Origin: Lachnospiraceae bacterium
GTDB lineage: Bacteria > Bacillota_A > Clostridia > Lachnospirales > Lachnospiraceae
Length of the DNA: 21,708 nt
Assembly: GCA_017435025.1 (NCBI GenBank)
Contig: JAFSFU010000185.1
Location: 1 to 21,708, forward strand
Direction of reading: 5' to 3'
Numbering within the stretch: position 1 is the stretch's first letter; each line of letters begins with the position of its first letter. The notes below the pieces were generated by a model. The model searched no databases, was not told the DNA's origin, and saw only the letters and a list, made by a program, of their open reading frames with translations. Position numbers and translations under genes: made by a program. This document shows, piece by piece, positions 8,110-14,594 of the stretch.

Positions 8110-9304
8110 ATGAATTTGTTTTCCAAATAATATCTCCGTTTTTGATCGTCATCTTTGGTTCCATTACAGCGCGGATATCCTCCAGTGGATTCTCATTCAA
8201 TACAACCATGTGAGCTTTTTTACCAATCGTCAAAGATCCAAGCATATGATCGACATCACAGGCAATGGCGGAGTTGATCGTTCCAATCTTCAGAGCCTCT
8301 GCAGGAGTCAGACCGCAGTCTTCGACCATGGTGACCATTTCGTAAAGGGAATTCTTTGGATAACAGAACTGGGTTCCACTGTCTGAACCGAGGATGCAGA
8401 GCACACCGGCATCATATACTTTGCGGAAGGAGGCAAAACACTGGGTCTGTGCTTCTTTCGCTTTAGCAAGCGCTGCAGGGGAAACACCTTTATTTCCACC
8501 CTCAATGATCCATTTGAGAGATGCCAATGTGGCATCGTAAATGGTTCCATGCGAAACCATCATCTGAACGGTTTCATCGTCTACGTTGTCACCATGTTCG
8601 ATGATGTCCACACCGGCACGGATTGCAGTCTGGTTTCCTTCGATATTCTGGGAGTGACAGCAGGCTTTTGCGCCGACATGGTGCGCCTCTGTAACGGCAG
8701 CGCGGAGTTCTTCTTCGCTGAGCTGGATGGAGCCGCGCTTGGTTCCTTCCGTGCAGACACCTCCTGTGCCCATCAGTTTGATCACATCAGCTCCATTCTT
8801 TAACATCAGGCGTGCGGCTTTTCTGCATTCATCTACACCGTCGGCTTCATAACCAATCTTATGCCAGCCGGTTCCGCCGGTCATACAGATCGCGCTTCCG
8901 GATGCCTGAAGATCCGGAGCCAGCTTGATCCGTCCGGCTTTGATCGCTTCGCGCATTTCCACACCGATATTGTAAACATCGCCTACATCGCGAGCAAACG
9001 TAATACCGGCCTTGACCATGCTTTCCAGGTTTTCAAGAGCAGTAAGGGTATAGCCAACCACTGTCTTTTTCGGTGAACTTCCTTCCGGAAGAGCGTCATT
9101 GACAATATGCACATGACAGTCAAAGAATCCCGGAGTCAAATATCTTCCTCGCAGATCGATGATGGTTGTGTCAGAACCGGCGTTGATCGGTTCGTCGGTA
9201 ACAATGTCAGAGATGATTCCATTATCCACGAATACCGAACAGTCCGGAATCAGCTTTCCCGCCAAAACATCGACTAAATTTGTATGTATATATGCAGTTT
9301 TCAT
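8108..9304 (-). CDS. Metal-dependent amidohydrolase (imidazolonepropionase / Xaa-basic dipeptidase-like subgroup)
   Basis: 398 residues on the - strand. Metal ligands typical of a binuclear amidohydrolase are visible: HxH at H64 and H66 (GFFDCHVHI), a probable carboxylated lysine K176 (ADVIKLMGTGG), H217 (CCHSQN), H237 (IEHGDNVD) and D308 (LGSDSGTQ). The outer beta-sandwich is formed by the N-terminal 55 and the C-terminal residues (KAHMVVLNENPLEDI). This subgroup, often mis-annotated as imidazolonepropionase or prolidase, includes enzymes that cleave Xaa-Arg/Lys dipeptides; the actual substrate here is not readable. There is no signal peptide. The start is the ATG complementary to 9302-9304, with GGAGG six bases upstream; a longer frame lacks a ribosome site. 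It is a single-gene unit with its own promoter. Confidence 0.87.
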   Translation of the reverse strand: MKTAYIHTNLVDVLAGKLIPDCSVFVDNGIISDIVTDEPINAGSDTTIIDLRGRYLTPGFFDCHVHIVNDALPEGSSPKKTVVGYTLTALENLESMVKAGITFARDVGDVYNIGVEMREAIKAGRIKLAPDLQASGSAICMTGGTGWHKIGYEADGVDECRKAARLMLKNGADVIKLMGTGGVCTEGTKRGSIQLSEEELRAAVTEAHHVGAKACCHSQNIEGNQTAIRAGVDIIEHGDNVDDETVQMMVSHGTIYDATLASLKWIIEGGNKGVSPAALAKAKEAQTQCFASFRKVYDAGVLCILGSDSGTQFCYPKNSLYEMVTMVEDCGLTPAEALKIGTINSAIACDVDHMLGSLTIGKKAHMVVLNENPLEDIRAVMEPKMTIKNGDIIWKTNS

Positions 9305-9349
9305 ATGAATCCTCCAATCTTTTCGTATACACGGGCTGAACATGTATCT

Positions 9350-9378
9350 ATTGTATCATAGATAATTCATTTCGTCAT
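9350..9378 (-). promoter_or_regulatory. Putative promoter of the amidohydrolase gene
   Basis: Read on the - strand: -35 ATGACG (complement of 9373-9378, 4 of 6), a 17-bp spacer and -10 TACAAT (complement of 9350-9355), with TG one base before the -10. The start of transcription would be about 40 nt ahead of the ATG. Confidence 0.55.
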
Positions 9379-9411
9379 ATTTTTTAAGATATCTGGAAAC
9401 AAGTGTGTGGA

Positions 9412-9440
9412 TTGATTTCTGCCCACTTTTGTTATATAGT
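9412..9440 (+). promoter_or_regulatory. Putative promoter of the EamA/CadD-like pair
   Basis: TTGATT (9412-9417), a 17-bp spacer and TATAGT (9435-9440). It diverges from the amidohydrolase promoter, with about 35 bp between the two -35 boxes. The EamA start lies about 70 nt further on, with an AAGGAGG site. Confidence 0.5.
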
Positions 9441-9513
9441 AGAGATGTCAGAAAATTTGCGGCAAAACAGGTTTCGCTGGCATTTATCATGTATGTTACA
9501 AGGAGGATAAAGT

Positions 9514-9927
9514 ATGTGGATGGCATTTGCAATCGGTTCCGCAGTGTTTGCGGCACTGACATCAATTTTGGCAAAGATCGGTATTGAGGGAGTGAACTCC
9601 AACCTGGCTACAGCAATCCGTACAGTTGTGGTGGTGTTCATGTCCTGGGGAATGGTTTTTATCACCAATGCACAGAGCGGAATCGGTGAGATTAGTAAGA
9701 GGAGCTGGCTGTTTTTGATCTTATCCGGTCTGGCAACGGGGGCTTCCTGGCTTTGCTATTACCGTGCATTGCAGATCGGCGAGGCATCGAAGGTTGTTCC
9801 AATCGATAAGTTGAGCACCGTTTTGACGTTGATTCTTGCTTTTGTATTCTTGCATGAGACATTTACAACAAAGTCATTGATCGGCTGTATTTTAATCACC
9901 ATTGGTACTCTGGTGATGGTGTTATAG
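9514..9927 (+). CDS. Single-domain EamA (drug/metabolite) transporter
   Basis: 137 residues with about four to five hydrophobic helices and the EamA features: an N-terminal AxxxALTSILAKIGI stretch, a basic/polar cytoplasmic loop ending KRSWLFLILSG, the GLATGASWLCYYRALQIGEASKVVPIDKLS region (key part: WLCYYRAL then VVPIDKLS) and a final helix after HETFTTKS. Standard DMT proteins carry two EamA halves. One-half proteins of about 140 residues are well known and are assumed to work as dimers. The substrate is unknown. It starts at the ATG behind AAGGAGG. The following CadD-like gene begins 14 bp after the stop and both are membrane transport proteins, so they are probably one transcript. Confidence 0.88.
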   Translation: MWMAFAIGSAVFAALTSILAKIGIEGVNSNLATAIRTVVVVFMSWGMVFITNAQSGIGEISKRSWLFLILSGLATGASWLCYYRALQIGEASKVVPIDKLSTVLTLILAFVFLHETFTTKSLIGCILITIGTLVMVL

Positions 9928-9941
9928 GAAAGTAAAGAATC

Positions 9942-10517
9942 ATGATGATTGAAACAATTTTGACAGCAATTGCCTCTTTTGCCGCCACCAATATGGATGA
10001 TATTTTCATCGATACCATTCTTTTTGCACAGGCAGAAAAGAGGCGGGATACACATGCAATCGTGTTGGGAAAATATGTTGGTATCGGACTGCTGGTGCTG
10101 GCCAGTTTCGTGGGAGCGTATTGTTTAAAGGCGGCACCGCAAGTCTATATTCGTTTCCTTGGTCTGATCCCGATTTTTTTAGGAATCAGGCAGTGGTTAG
10201 ATGCACGTAAGGATGATGACGGGAAGAAAAACGTCGATTCGGGCCACCGCGGCTGGGGAATGACTGTGAGTGCTGCTCTCATCACGATAGCAAACGGTGC
10301 GGATAACATCGGCGTTTATATTACATTATTTGCAAGTTTTTAAGCAGGGCAGATGGTGATCCTGTGCGCAGTATTTGCGCTTATGATCACCCTGTGGTGT
10401 GTCCTGGCAAAACGAATTGCGGATCTGCCTCTTTTAAATAAGTTTTTGATCCGTTATAAACATGTGTTGGTGCCGATGGTGCTGGTCGCATTAGGTATTT
10501 ATATTTTGGTGGGATAG
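9942..10517 (+). pseudogene. CadD-like cadmium/cation transporter, interrupted by an in-frame TAA
   Basis: Residues 1-133 match the first part of CadD family exporters: TNMDDIFIDTILFAQ, GLIPIFLGIRQW and ITIANGADNIGVYITLFASF. The reading frame then meets TAA at 10341-10343. The same frame continues without another stop to TAG at 10515-10517, encoding AGQMVILCAVFALMITLW and then a last helix ending VALGIYILVG, exactly the missing C-terminal helices of the family. A single base change (for example from AAA, CAA or GAA) would restore a 191-codon gene. Either this is a recent pseudogene, a sequencing error, or two half proteins are made: an ATG at 10353, preceded by an AGG-containing stretch, could start a 54-residue second piece. 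CadD proteins are membrane cation exporters, commonly linked to Cd resistance. Confidence 0.8.
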
Positions 10518-10574
10518 ATGGAAAATCTTTTAAGGAGAAAAATTAAAATATATAGATATTTTTTCCATTTTTTT
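10518..10574 (+). terminator. Weak putative terminator after the cadD-like gene
   Basis: ATGGAAAA (10518-10525) can pair with TTTTCCAT (10561-10568), and a T-run follows to 10574. The stem is A/T-rich and the loop is about 35 nt, so this is a weak candidate. It sits directly upstream of the lacI-type gene's -10 box. Confidence 0.3.
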
Positions 10575-10575
10575 C

Positions 10576-10581
10576 TATAAT
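10576..10581 (+). promoter_or_regulatory. -10 box of the LacI-family gene
   Basis: A perfect TATAAT behind a T-rich stretch. No convincing -35 is seen 16-18 bp upstream (the sequence there is TAGATA-like), so the promoter may depend on the A/T-rich upstream DNA. The gene start is 55 bp away. Confidence 0.45.
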
Positions 10582-10596
10582 AGAGGAGAGTAGAGT

Positions 10597-10608
10597 TTGT
10601 TATAACAA
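10597..10608 (+). promoter_or_regulatory. Palindrome in the lacI-type leader, possible autoregulatory operator
   Basis: TTGTTATAACAA is a perfect 12-bp palindrome placed about 16-27 bp after the -10 box, where a repressor would block transcription. It differs from the GTAA(A)CG(A)TTAC operators in front of the kinase gene and lacks the central CG usual for LacI-family sites, so another regulator could be responsible. Confidence 0.35.
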
Positions 10609-10635
10609 GTAAGAACGGCAGGTGACTAATCAAGA

Positions 10636-11628
10636 ATGAAACAGACCTCTATTTCTATTAAAGAAATTGCACGATTAGCCAATACTTCAGTAGCCACTGT
10701 CTCGCGGGTGATCAATCAAAATGGACGTTTTTCTAAAGAGACAGAACAAAGAGTGTTAAAAATAATTGAAGAATATGGATATCGCCCCAATGCATTGGCC
10801 AAAGGACTTCGTGAAGATAAAACAAAACTGGTGGGAGTTATGATCCCGGACATTACACACAGCTTTTTCTCACGAGTTTATCGTGCGATTGAATTGGAAC
10901 TGTACCAGAATGGCTATTTATCTATTTTATGTGATACCAACGAAAGTGAAGAGTTGGAAATGGCGTATATGGAGCATCTGAAAGATATGCGCTTTTCCGG
11001 TTTGATTTACATGAATGGCAATCAATATGATGCAAAGATCGATTGTCCGGCTACAATTTATCTGGATCGTTATCCTGCTCATCCAAAACATGATAATGAA
11101 TATTATTTCATAGGCAGTGATAATTTTCAGGGCGGATATCTGGCGGCGGAGGCCCTTATAAAAGCAGGACGAAAAAAAATCACAATTGTAACCATTGATC
11201 GACAGCTGGTTACGCAGCGATTACGACAGGAGGGATTTTGCACATATTTGAAAAAACAAAGTTCCATACCTGTTGAGCTGAATATTTTGAATGTTGATCG
11301 AGGCAATTATCTTCATGGATATGAAATTACGAATAAAATTCTTTCTCGAAATATAGAATGCGATGGAATATATTACACGTCGGATTTGTTGGCCTATGGT
11401 GGCTTGCAGTGCTTACGTGATCACAACATTCGAATACCGCAGGATATTTCTGTGGTTGGCATGGATGATCTTCCGCTGAGCAGTTCCTTCAATTTGACAA
11501 CAATACGCCAGGATATGGATATGCTTGGACAATTGGCGGCCCGTTCCGTCATTGACCTGCTTGAAAATAAGACAATAGAACGACAACAAATTGTTCCGGT
11601 ATCTTTAGTGAGTCGCGGTACCATATAA
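10636..11628 (+). CDS. LacI-family transcriptional regulator of the rare-ketose operon
   Basis: 330 residues. The N-terminal helix-turn-helix is typical: SIKEIARLANTSVATVSRVIN at about 7-27 (key: IKEIA, TVSRVIN), followed by the hinge helix NALAKGLR near residue 55. The rest is a periplasmic-binding-protein fold for a sugar effector, beginning LVGVMIPDITHSFF and ending in the SVVGMDDLPLSSSFNLTTI region and the RQDMDMLG block. It is a cytoplasmic dimer expected to release DNA on binding a sugar or sugar phosphate. The gene has its own -10 box and a terminator after it, and lies directly in front of the operon whose promoter bears two LacI-type operators with central CG. It is therefore the natural candidate to bind them. 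The ribosome site AGGTGA is about 11 bp from the ATG. Confidence 0.93.
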   Translation: MKQTSISIKEIARLANTSVATVSRVINQNGRFSKETEQRVLKIIEEYGYRPNALAKGLREDKTKLVGVMIPDITHSFFSRVYRAIELELYQNGYLSILCDTNESEELEMAYMEHLKDMRFSGLIYMNGNQYDAKIDCPATIYLDRYPAHPKHDNEYYFIGSDNFQGGYLAAEALIKAGRKKITIVTIDRQLVTQRLRQEGFCTYLKKQSSIPVELNILNVDRGNYLHGYEITNKILSRNIECDGIYYTSDLLAYGGLQCLRDHNIRIPQDISVVGMDDLPLSSSFNLTTIRQDMDMLGQLAARSVIDLLENKTIERQQIVPVSLVSRGTI

Positions 11629-11633
11629 TGGAT

Positions 11634-11677
11634 TCCCTCATTTCCAGTAAATGGAATTGGGGGACTCTTTATTTCTG
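11634..11677 (+). terminator. Rho-independent terminator of the lacI-type gene
   Basis: Arms TCCCTCATTTCCA (11634-11646) and TGGAATTGGGGGA (11652-11664) pair with one mismatch and one G-U, around a 5-nt loop (GTAAA). The T-rich run CTCTTTATTTCTG follows. It separates the regulator from the operon, so the kinase promoter is the main source of operon transcripts. Confidence 0.82.
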
Positions 11678-11701
11678 TGATAAAAAATCTAGTAATGATG
11701 T

Positions 11702-11731
11702 GTAAAAATTACTTTGCCATCCATAGGCAAA
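11702..11731 (+). promoter_or_regulatory. Two adjacent small inverted repeats upstream of the operon promoter
   Basis: GTAAAAATTAC (11702-11712) has the same GTAA...TTAC arms as the two operators downstream but lacks the central CG and is one base shorter. TTTGCC (11713-11718) and GGCAAA (11726-11731) then form a perfect 6-bp inverted repeat with a 7-nt spacer. Both could be protein sites; nothing else was recognised in the rest of the 252-bp gap except the terminator, promoter and operators listed separately. Confidence 0.3.
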
Positions 11732-11796
11732 ATACACAAAAATACGGGAAAAGAATATACAATATGTAACAAGATTTTGTAATGCAAAGAAAAAGC

Positions 11797-11825
11797 TTGA
11801 CATTAGTTGAGTAATCGTTTACTCT
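11797..11825 (+). promoter_or_regulatory. Promoter of the rare-ketose operon
   Basis: A perfect -35 TTGACA (11797-11802), a 17-bp spacer, and TACTCT (11820-11825) as a weak -10. Operator O1 lies in the spacer and over the first bases of the -10, and O2 lies just after the predicted start near 11832. Repression by steric block is therefore expected. Confidence 0.75.
11811..11822 (+). promoter_or_regulatory. Operator O1 (LacI-family type)
   Basis: GTAATCGTTTAC with the central CG typical of LacI-family operators. The symmetric arms extend to GAGTAA...TTACTC (11809-11824). It is the exact reverse complement of O2 and overlaps the -10 box. Confidence 0.8.
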
Positions 11826-11841
11826 AATATCAGAGATGTGC

Positions 11842-11853
11842 GTAAACGATTAC
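11842..11853 (+). promoter_or_regulatory. Operator O2 (inverted copy of O1)
   Basis: GTAAACGATTAC, identical to O1 read on the other strand. Centre-to-centre distance is 31 bp, close to three helical turns, so two repressor dimers would sit on the same face of the DNA. It lies in the first 10-20 transcribed bases. Confidence 0.8.
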
Positions 11854-11886
11854 CCATATTAAAACAGTTGGGAGGACAAAGTGCAT

Positions 11887-13224
11887 ATGGAAATGATCGG
11901 ATTGGACATTGGTACAACAAGTATCAGTGCAGCCAGACTTGATGCTGAGTCTGGAGAGGTTTTGCAGACTTATACGATTGCCAATCAAAGTTTTTTGAAA
12001 ACAGCGAATGCATGGGAGCGGATTCAGGATCCGGAAGTGATTATTTCTGCTGTATGTAAATTACTGGATGAAATTCTTACATGCAGCAAGAATGTTGCAG
12101 TGATCGGATTAACTGGACAGATGCATGGCATTGTTTATGTCAATGAAGAAGGAAAGAGTATCAGTCCTTTGTATACGTGGCAGGATGGAAGGGGAAATCA
12201 GCCTGATTCAGACGGAAAGAGTCTGTGCCAGCGTTTAACTGAAAAGTATGGCAGGCATTATTATTCCGGCTATGGTTTGATCACGCATCTCTATAATATG
12301 CGAAATGGTCTTGTGCCGACAGATGCAGTTGGATTTTGTACGATTATGGATTATTTGGGAATGGTATTAACTGATCGAAAAAAACCATTGGTTCATAGCA
12401 GTAATGCAGCCAGCTTTGGATTTTATGACGTGTCAAAGGGTATGTTTGATGAAGAGATACTTTCTTCAGAAGGTATGAAATGCAGTATTCTTCCAGAGGT
12501 TACCTCTTCACTGGCCGTTCTTGGCTATTACGAAAATATTCCTGTGACGATTGCAATTGGTGATAATCAGGCTAGTTTTATGGGGTCTGTGCGCCACGGT
12601 AAAGAAGAAATCCTTCTAAATATTGGTACCGGTGGTCAAATATCCATGTTGTCAGATTCTGTTTTAACAGGAGATGACATTGAAACACGCCCATTTATTG
12701 AAAATAGCTACCTTGTAGTGGGTGCTTCTCTTTGCGGCGGAAGAGCTTATGCAAGCCTGGCGGGGTTTTTTGAAGCGTGTGCGAAAGCTTTTGGTGTTTT
12801 ATTGCCAGATGTCTACGGAGTGATGGATCAACTGTTGACATCCTATCAGAATACAGAAAAGCTGATAATAGACACAGCATTCGATGGTACACGTGATCAT
12901 CCGGAGCGAAAAGGTTCCATTCATAATCTGACAACACAGAACTTTGATCCGGCGTCTTTAACGTATGGTGTGTTAAGCGGCATTGTTGAAGAACTTTATG
13001 GACGATATAAAACAATGATCGATGGTGCATTCCCCACACACTGTCGTATTATCGGTTCGGGAAACGGAATTAGAAAAAACATTCATCTCCAGCAAATTGC
13101 GGAAGAACGATTTTCTATGAAACTGGAACTTTCACCGTGCCGGGAAGAAGCAGCCTGCGGTGCTGCAATTGCAGGATATACTGTTGCAGGCCAGAAAACC
13201 TGGCAAGAGGCAGTTGGTTTATAA
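11887..13224 (+). CDS. FGGY-family carbohydrate kinase, sedoheptulokinase-like
   Basis: 445 residues from the ATG at 11887, or 447 from an in-frame GTG at 11881. GGAGG at 11871-11875 is 11 nt from the ATG and 5 nt from the GTG, so the start is uncertain. The FGGY layout is complete: phosphate-binding GLDIGTTS at 5-12, GQMHG at about 77-81, TWQDGR near 97-102, IMDYLG, NAASFGFYD, the catalytic aspartate D226 in IAIGDNQAS, then NIGTGGQ and GSGNGIRKN for ATP binding. The motif series, especially TWQDGR, NAASFG and GDNQAS, resembles the sedoheptulokinase (SHPK) branch more than xylulokinase. It would phosphorylate the terminal hydroxyl of a ketose with ATP. Genes for a free-sugar 3-epimerase and an importer follow, so it probably performs the committing step. 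Substrate candidates are fructose, allulose or sedoheptulose. Confidence 0.87.
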   Translation: MEMIGLDIGTTSISAARLDAESGEVLQTYTIANQSFLKTANAWERIQDPEVIISAVCKLLDEILTCSKNVAVIGLTGQMHGIVYVNEEGKSISPLYTWQDGRGNQPDSDGKSLCQRLTEKYGRHYYSGYGLITHLYNMRNGLVPTDAVGFCTIMDYLGMVLTDRKKPLVHSSNAASFGFYDVSKGMFDEEILSSEGMKCSILPEVTSSLAVLGYYENIPVTIAIGDNQASFMGSVRHGKEEILLNIGTGGQISMLSDSVLTGDDIETRPFIENSYLVVGASLCGGRAYASLAGFFEACAKAFGVLLPDVYGVMDQLLTSYQNTEKLIIDTAFDGTRDHPERKGSIHNLTTQNFDPASLTYGVLSGIVEELYGRYKTMIDGAFPTHCRIIGSGNGIRKNIHLQQIAEERFSMKLELSPCREEAACGAAIAGYTVAGQKTWQEAVGL

Positions 13225-13239
13225 GTTTTGTCAGCGCTC

Positions 13240-13258
13240 ATAAAATATATGATTTTAT
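13240..13258 (+). repeat. A/T inverted repeat between kinase and epimerase genes
   Basis: ATAAAAT (13240-13246) and ATTTTAT (13252-13258) are perfectly complementary around ATATG. The hairpin would be weak. It lies in the 51-bp gap just before the AAGGAGG site of the epimerase gene. It could be incidental in A/T-rich DNA. Confidence 0.3.
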
Positions 13259-13275
13259 AACAAGGAGGAAAAACA

Positions 13276-14151
13276 ATGTTATACGGTATTTACAATGCTT
13301 ATTGGACTCATGAGTGGTCAGCAAATTACGAATATTATATTCCAAAGGTAAAAAAACTTGGATTTGATGTTCTGGAAATCTCCTGTGCTGCCCTGACCAG
13401 AGATTATGCTACAGATGAAAAAATCCGTGATCTTAAGAAATGTGCAGATGATAACGGTATTGTTCTTACAGCGGGATATGGACCGACAAAAGAACAAAAT
13501 ATTAGTTCCGAAGATCCGGCAGTCGTAAAGAAAGCGATGGATTTCTTTAGCATGATTATGCCGAAACTGGAAATGATGGATATTCATATTTTAGGAGGCG
13601 GTCTGTATTCTTACTGGCCATTGGATCCGACTCTTCCAATGGATAAAGAAAAAGATCTGGATAGAGCAGTAAAGAACATGAAGCAGTTAGCGAAGATTGC
13701 TGAAGATCATGGCGTTGTTCTTGGTATGGAAGTGCTGAACAGATATGAAGGTTATATGATGAATACATGTCAGGAAGGTCTTGATTTTATTCATAGGGTA
13801 GATAGTCCAAGCTGCAAGGTTATGCTGGATACATTCCATATGAATATTGAAGAAGATAATATGGCGGCTGCGATTCGTCTGGCAGGCAAAGATCTTTGTC
13901 ATTTGCATTTGGGCGAACAGAATCGTCAGGTTCCGGGAAAGGGCAGCATGCCGTGGCAGGAGATTGGACAGGCCCTTCGCGACATTAATTATCAGGGAGC
14001 GGCTGTTATGGAACCATTTGTCATGACAGGGGGTACTATCGGTTCTGAAATTAAAGTATGGCGTGATATTATTCCGAACACTTCTGAGGAAATTCTGGAT
14101 AGGGATGCGCGTCGATCCGTAGAGTTTGTTCGTCACGTATTCGGTATTTAG
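13276..14151 (+). CDS. D-allulose (psicose) / D-tagatose 3-epimerase
   Basis: 291 residues, typical length. The TIM-barrel opens with GIYNAYWTHEW, the signature of the ketose 3-epimerase family. All metal ligands are present: E152 (GMEVLNRYE), D185 (MLDTFHMNIEE), H211 (HLHLGEQNR) and E246 (VMEPFV). The substrate residues E158, H188 and R217 are also present. From memory these are the same numbers as in the Agrobacterium enzyme, and the sequence is close to the Clostridium cellulolyticum D-psicose 3-epimerase throughout. It interconverts free ketoses at C3, for example D-allulose and D-fructose, with Mn/Co as metal. Unlike E. coli AlsE, it is expected to act before phosphorylation. It lies between the kinase and VOC genes in one operon. 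Exact substrate preference is an inference. Confidence 0.93.
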   Translation: MLYGIYNAYWTHEWSANYEYYIPKVKKLGFDVLEISCAALTRDYATDEKIRDLKKCADDNGIVLTAGYGPTKEQNISSEDPAVVKKAMDFFSMIMPKLEMMDIHILGGGLYSYWPLDPTLPMDKEKDLDRAVKNMKQLAKIAEDHGVVLGMEVLNRYEGYMMNTCQEGLDFIHRVDSPSCKVMLDTFHMNIEEDNMAAAIRLAGKDLCHLHLGEQNRQVPGKGSMPWQEIGQALRDINYQGAAVMEPFVMTGGTIGSEIKVWRDIIPNTSEEILDRDARRSVEFVRHVFGI

Positions 14152-14169
14152 TTTCGAGGAGGACAGACG

Positions 14170-14559
14170 ATGGAGAAGATGATTCATGGTGTTGCACATA
14201 TCGGTCTTTATATCAAAGATGTGGAACGCTCTATCAAATTCTATGAAGAAATTCTTGGTTTTACCATGATTCACAGGTTTACTTCTTTAGAGGGAAATCT
14301 GATGGCATTTATGAAAAGCGGAAATCTGATCATTGAACTGATTCAGCATGTTCAGTGGATGGATCGAAAAGATGGTTTGTTCGACCACATTGCCATGGAA
14401 GTTGCTGATATCGAGGCAGTAAGTGCTCAATTGGAGAAAAAGGGAATTTCGTTTGAGGCGCCTATTTACTATGACAGTCTGGTTACAGAAGCAGGTGTTA
14501 AATATCAGGCTTTTCGTGGACCAGATGGTGAGCATCTGGAAATTTACCAGTATATGTAG
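14170..14559 (+). CDS. VOC superfamily (glyoxalase-fold) protein
   Basis: 129 residues, two beta-alpha-beta-beta-beta modules. The four metal ligands of the fold are in place: H10 (GVAHIGL), E56 (LIIEL), H73 (FDHIAM) and E124 (HLEIYQ). It also has the GPDGEHLEIYQ ending seen in lactoylglutathione lyase-like proteins. A metal-dependent activity is likely: glyoxalase-like detoxification of methylglyoxal, an epimerase/isomerase step, or another VOC reaction. It is 18 bp after the epimerase stop with a GAGGAGG ribosome site, firmly inside the sugar operon. Such a gene is not a standard member of ketose operons. It may handle a reactive dicarbonyl or a side product of the sugar. The function is otherwise open. 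Confidence 0.88.
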   Translation: MEKMIHGVAHIGLYIKDVERSIKFYEEILGFTMIHRFTSLEGNLMAFMKSGNLIIELIQHVQWMDRKDGLFDHIAMEVADIEAVSAQLEKKGISFEAPIYYDSLVTEAGVKYQAFRGPDGEHLEIYQYM

Positions 14560-14594
14560 TTGGATATTTACAATTAGGGGAAAGAGGTGAATAT

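Noticed and set aside
10341..10343. Recoding of the in-frame stop in the cadD-like gene as a special amino acid
   Set aside because: The codon is TAA; selenocysteine uses TGA and pyrrolysine TAG, and no recoding hairpin is evident.
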